Part shown: positions 1-10,000 of the stretch, piece after piece
How positions within the stretch are numbered: the first letter of the stretch is position 1
How the letters are laid out: every line of letters begins with the position of its first letter
Assembly (NCBI RefSeq): GCF_014200595.1
Contig: NZ_JACHCG010000001.1
Coordinates: 1,116,001 to 1,180,000 of the forward strand
Length of the DNA: 64,000 nucleotides
Origin: Pedobacter cryoconitis
Lineage (GTDB): Bacteria > Bacteroidota > Bacteroidia > Sphingobacteriales > Sphingobacteriaceae
Direction: 5' to 3'
The notes under the pieces: generated by a model
The model's input: the letters and a program-made list of their open reading frames with translations, nothing else
What the model was told of the DNA's origin: nothing
Databases searched by the model: none
Translations under genes and position numbers: made by a program

Positions 1-3000
1 GTGTTGCAGGATTACCTGGTTACTTATACAGATACTATAGCAGTACGTTATGTGATTTTTGGCGGAGAAGCATTGAATCCGGGAAAACTCAGACCGTGGA
101 AGGAAGCTTATCAGGACTGTTCACTGATTAATATGTATGGTATTACTGAAACAACAGTGCATGTTACTTATCAGTTGCTTGATGACCAGCACCTGAACAG
201 CAGCGCGAGTATCATTGGTAAAACAATACCAACGTTAAGTGCCTATATTCTGGATGCAAAACAACATCCTGTACCAATTGGTGTTCCGGGAGAACTCTAT
301 ATCAGTGGTGCTGGTGTGGCCAGAGGATATCTGAACAGGGAAGAATTATCTGCGGAAAGGTTTATTGCCAATCCATTTGAAGCAGGAGAAAGATTATACC
401 GTACAGGAGATTTGGCAAGATGGTATCCGGATGGAAATATTGAATACCTGGGCCGTATTGATGACCAGGTGAAAATCCGTGGTTTCCGTATCGAGCTTGG
501 AGAAATTGAAAGCTGTTTACAGGAAAGTGGTCTGGTGAGCAATAGCGTAGTCTTAGCAAGAACAGGTCATTCGGGCGATAAACAATTGGTAGGTTACGTG
601 GTACCAGAAGCGGCATTTAGTAAAGAAGCGGTCCAGAACTGGCTGGGTACCCGTTTACCGGAATATATGGTGCCTGCTATCTGGGTAACGATGGAAGATA
701 TTCCGTTGACATCCAATGGAAAAGTGAACCGTAAAGCGTTACCAGAGCCGGAGGTGGATAAATCATTGAGCACTGTTTATGAGGCAGCACGCAATGAAAC
801 AGAAGAAAAACTAAGCTCAATCTGGCAGGAACTGCTGGGGGTAGAACGCATTGGTATTCATGATAATTTCTTTGAACTGGGTGGAGATTCAATCAGTATC
901 ATCAGGGTGGTTAGTAAGATCAAGCAACTATTTAATAAAGAAGTTAAGGTATTTGAAGTTTATAAAGCTGCTACGGTTGCACAACTGGGAACGGTTGTAG
1001 ATAGCAAGTCTGCTTTATTAAACAGCGGGGTATTGTATGATCAGATTACAGCAGAAATAGCGGAATTGAAAAATACGATACTGCCGAAACTGAAAAATGC
1101 AGCAGAGATCGAAGATGTTTATCCGATGAGTGATATTGAACGCGGGATGATTTATGTTTCGCTGTTAAATCCGAAGGAAGCATTGTATCATGATCAGTTT
1201 GTATGTCCTGTTCCGGTAAATTTCGATGCAGGCATATTGAAAAGCGCGTATGAACTGTTAGCCGCGAAACATAGTATTTTAAGAACTGCTTTCAAACTGG
1301 ATGCAGATGGAAATGATCTTCAGCTGGTCCATAAAACTATTGATGTAGTCATTCCATCATTTGACATCAAAGATTTAAAAGGCGACGCTGTAAAAAGTGC
1401 TGTGGAATTATATCTGGAAGAAGAAAGAGCTACTCCTTTTATTCCTGAAAAAGCACCTTTATGGAGAGCAGCTGTGTTTACTCAGCAAGATCAGAACATT
1501 CTTGCTTTCCAGTTTCACCATGCTATTCTGGATGGATGGAGCCTGGCTTCGCTGAATACAGAACTCTTCAATTTATGTAATCAACTGATCCGTGAGCCGG
1601 AGCAGGTTGTATTGCCCTTATTGAAATGTTCTTATAAGGATTTTATCATTGAAAGTCTGATCGCAAAAAATAGCGATGACCAGCTACAGTTCTGGAAAAA
1701 TGAACTGGAAGACTACAAACGTCTTGATATTTTTACAGCAGAAAATGACTTCCAGGTCTTAAACCATCAGTTTGATGCAGATCTGGTTGCCTTATTGAAA
1801 GAAAGAACTAAACGGGACAATATCTCGCTGAAAGGTTTGGCAATGGGTGCTTATGCATATGCGCTGAACCTGCTTACTCAGGAAGATGAGCTTACTGTAG
1901 GTTTAGTGACCAATAACAGGCCGTTGGTTGAAGATGCGGATCAGCTATTGGGCTGTTTCCTGAATACGAACCCTTTCAGGTTAAAAATCTCTGCTGAAGA
2001 GTTGACGTGGAGCAGCTATTTTGAGGCTATAGAAGCGAAGTTGTTGTCGCTGAAAGAACGTGACAGAACCAGCCTTTTTGAGATTACAAAGGCTACCGGA
2101 GAACAGTCGTCTCATGATAATCCATTCTTTGATGCCTTATTCAATTATATCAACTTCCATGTTTACAATAAACTGGATGCGGGGATTGCAGAAACTATTG
2201 CGGAAGAGTCTACAGAAGAGGAGTTAGCTATTGCAGGTTATGAGCTCACCAATACTTACCTGGATTGTACAGTCAATACCACTGGAGATACGTTTAGTAT
2301 TCAATATATTTTACGTAAAAAGCTGAAATCAGGTAAGAAACTGAGCGAACTACTTGAATATTTCAATAATATCATTCGGGCTTACCTGGATAATTATACA
2401 GGATTAGTGCGTGAAAGTGAAATCCTTCCAGTACAGGAATCTACTCAATTATTACAAGTTTTTACAGGTGTACCAGCAGGTTATCCTCAGGAAGAAACTA
2501 TCATATCGCTTTTTGAAGCGCAGGCGATCAAAACGCCTGATGCGATTGCAGTAAGTTATGAAACCAGTCATTTGACTTACCGTCAATTGCAGGAACGCTC
2601 TAATCAGTTGGGACACTACTTATGTGAGATCGGTCTGACTAAAGAAATGCTGGTGCCGGTTTGCATGAGCAATGGACTGGACATGATCGTCGCTTTATTA
2701 GGGGTGTTAAAAGCAGGTGGTGCTTATGTACCAATGGACCCTGCTTATCCACAAGACCGTATTCAATATATGGTGGAAGATACGGCAGCAGCCATTGTGA
2801 TCAGCAATAGTACGGATAGTGAAGCGCTAAAATCTATCAGCAGCATTCGTCAGCTGGTTCAAATGGACACCAATCAGGAGCTGATCAGCCAATATCCAGT
2901 TTCGCCGGTAATGGTTAAGGTGAATCCTGATAATCTGGCCTATGTAATTTATACATCTGGTTCTACAGGCCGTCCTAAAGGCGTGCTGATTGAACATGTG

Positions 3001-4010
3001 AATGTGGTCAGGTTATTTGAAACGGAATCACCGTTATATGATTTTAATGAATCGGATGTCTGGACCATGTTCCACTCGTTCTGCTTTGACTTCTCAGTTT
3101 GGGAGATGTATGGCGCACTGTTTTATGGTGGCCGTCTGGTCATTGTACCTAAGCATATATCCCGTGATACCACTTTGTTTGCGAAATTATTAGTCGAAGA
3201 AAAAGTGACTGTGCTGAACCAGACTCCATCTTCATTTTATGTGTTGCAGGATTACCTGACTAGTTATACCGATACAATCTCTGTACGTTATGTGATTTTT
3301 GGTGGAGAAGCATTGAATCCTGGAAAACTGAAACCATGGAGAGAGGCTTATACAGATTGCCTGCTGATTAATATGTACGGTATTACCGAAACAACGGTGC
3401 ATGTTACCTATCAGTTACTTGATGAGGAGCATTTGAATAGCAGTGCGAGTATTATCGGTAAAACTATACCAACATTAAGCGCTTATATTCTGGACGGACA
3501 ACAAAACCTTGTACCGATAGGTGTGCCGGGAGAACTCTATATCAGTGGTGCTGGTGTTGCCAGAGGATATCTGAACAGAGAAGAATTGACAGCGGAAAGA
3601 TTTATCGCCAATCCATTTGCCGCGGGCGAAAGATTATACCGCACAGGTGACTTGGCAAGATGGTATCCGGATGGAAATATTGAATACCTGGGCCGTATTG
3701 ATGACCAGGTGAAAATCCGTGGTTTCCGTATTGAGCTTGGAGAAATTGAAAGCGCTTTACAGCAGAGCGGATTGGTGAGCAATAGTGTGGTGCTGGCAAG
3801 AACTGGTCATTCGGGTGATAAACAACTGGTTGCTTATGTAGTACCAGAAAAAGGATTCGATAAAGAAGCTGTACAAAATTGGCTTGGTGATAGATTACCG
3901 GAATATATGGTACCTGCAATCTGGGTATTGATGGAAGAAATTCCGCTGACATCCAACGGAAAAGTAAACCGTAAAGAATTGCCGGACCCGCAGGCCGGTG
4001 CATTATCTGA
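1..4010 (+). repeat. In-register internal duplication of two Thr adenylation/carrier segments
   Basis: The first ~770 bases and the segment from 3241 to about 4010 are near-identical at an offset of exactly 3,240 bp (1,080 codons, one C-A-PCP module). For example, bases 421-480 and 3661-3720 are identical over all 60 positions. The encoded binding-pocket residues that can be compared are also the same. This indicates module duplication or later gene conversion between the two Thr modules. Confidence 0.9.
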
Positions 4011-7000
4011 ACATGAATATATCGCACCGCGAACTGCTACCGAAGTGAAAATTGCAGCGATCTGGCAGCAATTGTTAGCAGTGCCGCGTATTGGTATCTA
4101 TGATAACTTCTTTGAACTGGGAGGACATTCTCTGCTGGCTATCAGGTTATTGGGTGCGTTGCGCAGAGATCTGAAAGTAGAAATGCAGGTGAAAGAGCTG
4201 TTTGCTCATGCAACTATTGCAGCATTGGCGGCTTATGCAGACAAATCATCAGACCGGATTTTATTACCGGCAATCACCGTTCAGCCTAAGCCGGAACGTA
4301 TACCGCTGTCCTTTGGACAGGAGCGTTTATGGTTCATTGATCAGCTGGAAGGTAGTACACATTACCATATTCCTGCGGTACTGAAAATGCAGGGCAAAGT
4401 GAATAAAGAAGCTTTACAAGATGCGATACAACAAGTAATTAACCGTCATGAGATCTTAAGAACAATAGTGCTGCAAGCTCCATATGGCGGAATGGTTGAG
4501 CAGCAGGTACTGCCTTCAGATTTATGGAGACTGGAAGAAATAGCAGAATCAGCGATTGTTGACTTTATTGACCGTCCTTTTAACCTGGCAGCCGATCATA
4601 TGCTAAGAGCTGGATTAGCCACTTTAGCGGAGGATGAATATATGCTGGCGATAGTGATGCACCATATCTCTGCTGACGGCTGGTCTGTATCTCTGCTGGT
4701 GAATGAAATTACGGTATTTTACAATGCTTATATCACCAAACAAGTAGTTTCTTTATCTCCTTTACCCATACAATACGCGGATTATGCGCTATGGGAAAGA
4801 GCTTATCTGACCGGAGAAGTTTTAGCACAGCAACAAGCTTATTGGGAAAAACAGCTTGCAGGTTTGGAACCGCTGGAAATTCCGGCAGATTATCCAAGGC
4901 CAGCTGTTCAAAGTACAAATGGTGCTGTATTGCGTTTTGAAATAGGAGAAGAGCTAACAACCAGTTTGCATGCATTAGGTAATCAGCAGTCGGCTACTTT
5001 ATTTATGACTTTGTTTGCTTCTTTCCAGGTTTTACTGCACCGCTATAGTGGTCAGGATAATATTTGTGTAGGTACTCCGGTAGCAGGCAGAAGACAACAG
5101 GAAGTCGAAGAACTGATCGGTTTCTTTGTCAATACCCTGGCGATCAATACTGATCTGAGTGGAAATCCTTCTTTTGCGAATTTGTTACAGCGCGTTAAAA
5201 CAACATTGCTGGATGGATACGAACATCAGGATATGCCTTTCGAAAAAATAGTAGAGGCAGTAGTGAAAACCAGGGACTTAAGCAGAAGCCCACTGTTCCA
5301 GGTGCTCTTTGTAATGCAGGATACGGTTGCGGCCAGTGCTGATGGTTTCCATGAAATTGCTATTTCAGCGGTTGAAAATGAGCATGTAGTGGCGCAGTTC
5401 GATTTAACTTTTACCCTTGCAGAAGAAGCAGGCGTACTACAGTTAAGCATAGATTATTGCACAGACATTTTTGCAGAAGAGACGATTGCCCGCATGGGCA
5501 GACATTATCAGCAGTTGTTAAAGTCTGTGGTGGAAACACCATCACAGGATATTGCAGCACTGGTGATGCTGACGCAGGAAGAAGAAAATACATTACAACA
5601 AATAGGGCAGGGGCCATTGGTTGCTTATCCTCAGGATGAAACATTTGTAAGCCTGTTTGAGAAACAAGCAGCAAATACACCTGATGCGGTTGCACTGGTG
5701 TATGAAAATGATACTATAACTTATCAGCAGCTGAATGAGCAGGCGAATCAGCTGGCTTATCATTTGATAACTTTAGGAGCTAAACCAGATATCCTGGTGC
5801 CGGTATGCATTACCCGTTCACCAGAAATGATTATTTCTATTCTGGGGGTCATGAAAGCAGGTGCAGCTTATATTCCTGTGGACACTAATTATCCGCCGCA
5901 CAGGATCAGTTATTTGCTGGAAGATGCGAAGGCAACGATTGTGATCAGTAACAGTACGGTGAGTAATGTGATACCGGCTACTACTGCTACATTAATTTTA
6001 ATGGATGTGGACAGGGGAATGCTGAAACAATACCCGGTTACTAATCTGGCAACAATCGCAGCACCGCAAGATTTATCTTATGTGATTTATACTTCCGGAT
6101 CTACAGGTACACCTAAAGGGGTACTGGTAGAACATGATGGTATGCTGAATCACTTATTTGCCAAAGTAAATGACTTGCAGTTAAATGCAGCATCTGTGCT
6201 GGCTTATACTGCATCTTATACTTTTGATATTTCTGTATGGCAGATGTTCGCCGCGCTATTGTGTGGCGGACGCACTGTTATCTATGATGATGTACTGATT
6301 TTACAACCGGTTTCTTTCATTGAGCAGGTTGCTGAAGATGAAATTACCATTCTTGAATTGGTGCCTTCTTACCTGAGGGCATTATTGCAGGAAGAGCTGG
6401 AAGTGAAACTGGAAAAACTACAGTATTTACTGGTCACTGGTGAAGCAGTGAACCAACCTTTGCTGGAGCAATGGTTCAGCCATCCTCTTTATGGAAATAT
6501 TCCGGTCGTGAATGCTTACGGGCCAACGGAAGCGTCAGATGATATTACGCATTTTGTAATGCATGAAACACCAGTGGGTAACAGCGTGCCTTTAGGTAAG
6601 CCGGTACAGAACCTGCATATTTCCATATTGGATAAATCCGGACGCTTATGTGCACTGGGAATTCCCGGAGAAATTTGTGTAACCGGGGTAGGAGTATCCC
6701 GTGGTTATCTGAACCGTGCAGAGCTGACCGCAGAGAAGTTTGTGACTAATCTACAGGGTGAGAGAATGTACAAAACAGGAGATCTTGGACGCTGGCTGGC
6801 AGACGGAACTATTGAATACTTAGGACGTATTGATGACCAGGTGAAAATCCGCGGTTATCGTATCGAGCTGGGAGAAATAGAAAAAGTATTGCTACAGCAT
6901 GAGCAGGTGACAGCGGCAGTTGTGGTTGTGAAATCAGGAAATCTGATTGGCTATATCACAGGCGCGGCTGCGGATAAGGATTTAATACGTCAATATCTGC

Positions 7001-10000
7001 TGCAAAAACTACCTGAATACATGGTACCTGTACTGGTAGAATTGGAGCAGCTGCCATTAACAGCGAATGGAAAAGTGGACCGGAAATTATTGCCTGATCC
7101 ATCTGCCGCGTTATTAGTGAATAATTTATATGCAGCTCCGCGCAATGAAACAGAACAAACACTGGTTACGATCTGGGAAGAGCTTTTGGAAACCACAGAG
7201 GTTGGTATCCATGATAATTTCTTTGAGCGTGGCGGGCATTCACTGCTGGCAATCAGGTTACTTGCGCTGATCCGCAGCAGGCTGAAAGCAGAACTGGTTG
7301 TGAAAGATATATTTGTTTATCCGACTATTGCTGGTCAGGCAGATTTTCTATTGGCACAGCACCCTGCTGATTTATTACCACCAGTAACTGCACAGATACG
7401 TCCGCAGCATATTCCGCTTTCCTTTAGTCAGGAACGTTTATGGTTCATTGACAGGTTGGAAGGTACCGTTCATTACCACATACCGGGTGTATTTAAATTA
7501 CAGGGCGAATTGAACAGAGAAAGTCTGCAATATGCTATTCAGCAAATTGTGAACAGACATGAAGTATTAAGAAGTGTAATCCACTGGTCTGAAGAAGATA
7601 ATAGTGCTTATCAATTGATACTGGAACAGGATCAGTGGCAGTTGTCTGCGATTGAGCCGGAATCCGGAGATTTCACTACGGCTATTCAATCGTTTATACA
7701 GGCTCCTTTTGATTTGTCTGCGGACCATATGTTGAGAGCAGGATTGGTTACGCGCAGTGAAACCGATCATTTGTTAGTCCTTGTGACGCACCATATTGCA
7801 TCTGATGGCTGGTCTGAAGGCATTCTTGTCAAAGAACTGACTGAATTATATAATGCGCATGTAGCAAAACGTGAAACGCCATTGTTGCCAATGCCACTGC
7901 AATACGCGGATTATGCGATGTGGCAGCGCAATTATTTACAGGGCACTGTCTTGACCAAACAACTGGATTACTGGACTACACAATTGGCTGATACCACTGT
8001 ATTGGATCTGCCAGTTGATTTCACCAGGCCAGCTGTACAAAGTACAAATGGTGCAATGGCCGACTTTAAACTGGATACTGAATTAAGCAAGCAATTGTTA
8101 CAGTTCAGCCAGCAGCAGGGCACGACTTTGTTTATGACTTTACTGGCTGCATTTAAAGTATTGCTGTACAGATATAGTGGTCAGGACGATATCGCTGTGG
8201 GTATACCTGTAGCAGGCAGAAAGCAGGAAGAGGTGGAAGGACTGATTGGGTTCTTTATCAATACCCTTGCTATACGTACCAATTTAAGTGGAGAACCTGC
8301 ATTTAATGATTTGTTGAAACAGGTTAAAGAAACCCTTTTAGAAGGATATACTTACCAGGATACACCTTTTGAAAAGGTGGTAGATGCGGTAGTTGAAAAC
8401 AGGGATATCAGCAGGACACCAGTATTCCAGGTGATGTTTGTATTGCAGAATACACCGGAAGAAGCTGAAGTGAAATTGGGGGATATGGTCTTATCCGTAG
8501 AAGAAACTGAACATACTTCTTCAAAATTTGAGCTCACTTTTGTACTGAAAGAAAACGAAGATGGGCTTGACCTGAGTATAGAATATTGTACGGACTTGTT
8601 CCATGCAACTACTATCGCCCGGATGGCAGGACATTATGAGCAGTTATTGCAAGCAATTCTAACTGAACCTAAACAGCAGATTAATGGCATTAACTTCCTG
8701 ACTGCAATAGAAACGCAGCAAGTATTAGCAGACTTTGCAACTGCACCGGTCAATTATCCGGTTGAAACAACTGAATCATTAGTATCTCTTTTCAAAAAAC
8801 AAGCATTAAATAATCCTGATGCAATCGCATTGGTAGCTGAAAATATCGGCCTGACTTATGGAGAACTGGACAGAAAATCTGACCAGCTGGCACAGAACCT
8901 GAAAGATAAAGGAGTTCATGCAGAACAGCTGATCCCGGTTTGTCTGGACAGAAGTCCGGAGCTGATTATCAGTATTCTGAGTATTCTGAAAGCAGGAGGT
9001 GCTTATGTACCTGTTGATGCCGGTTATCCGCAGGATCGTATTGCTTATATGTTAGCAGATTGTAACAGCAGCCTGGTCATCACGAATCATAAATACGCAG
9101 CGTTATGCTATAAAGAAGATGCAAAACTGCTGCTGATTGAGGAACTGGATGCGATCTGGAATACGAATGAGGTAGTGTCCAATCTGGAAATTCTTCCAAA
9201 TCAGCTTGCCTATGTAATTTATACTTCGGGATCAACCGGTCGTCCCAAAGGAGTAATGGTAGAACATCAGGGTGTGGTGAATCTGGTGAACTGGCATATC
9301 GGCGCTTATGAAGTCACTGCTGAAAGTAAAGCGACTGCCATGGCAAGTATCGGATTTGATGCTTTTGGCTGGGAAATATGGCCTTATTTGTGTGCCGGAA
9401 GTACTATACACCTTTTAGATGATGACTTGCGCCTGTCTCCGGAAGAAGTTGCCAAACATTATAGTTCAGCTGGTATCACGCATAGTTTTGTGGCCACAGG
9501 TCTGGTCAAAGAAATAGTTGATGCCTTGCAGCAGCAAAATAATGCACTGCAATATCTGCTCACAGGAGGAGACCGTTTACCACCTGTAGATGTAACCCAT
9601 TTATCGTATGCACTGGTCAATAACTACGGGCCAACAGAAAATACAGTAGTCGCTACTAATTATACTTTATCGGCAGCTATAAATGATACGCTGCCATTTA
9701 TCGGTAAACCTATATCAAATACCAAAGCTTATATCCTTGATGCTAATCTGGCACCTGTTGCTATAGGGACACCGGGTGAACTTTGTATCAGCGGTACACA
9801 GCTGGCAAGAGGTTATCTGAATTTACCAGAATTGACGAAAGAAAAGTTTGTTGCGCATCCGTTTATAGCCGGAGAAAGATTATACCGTACCGGAGATTTG
9901 ACACGCTGGTTGCCAGATGGAAATATTGAATACCTGGGAAGAACGGATGAACAGGTGAAAATCAGAGGTTACCGTATCGAACTGGGAGAAATAGAAACGG

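Noticed and set aside
1..3. GTG at the first base as start of the synthetase
   Set aside because: The same bases read mid-domain (SSFYVLQDYL) in the duplicate copy at 3241, so the frame simply enters from outside the window.
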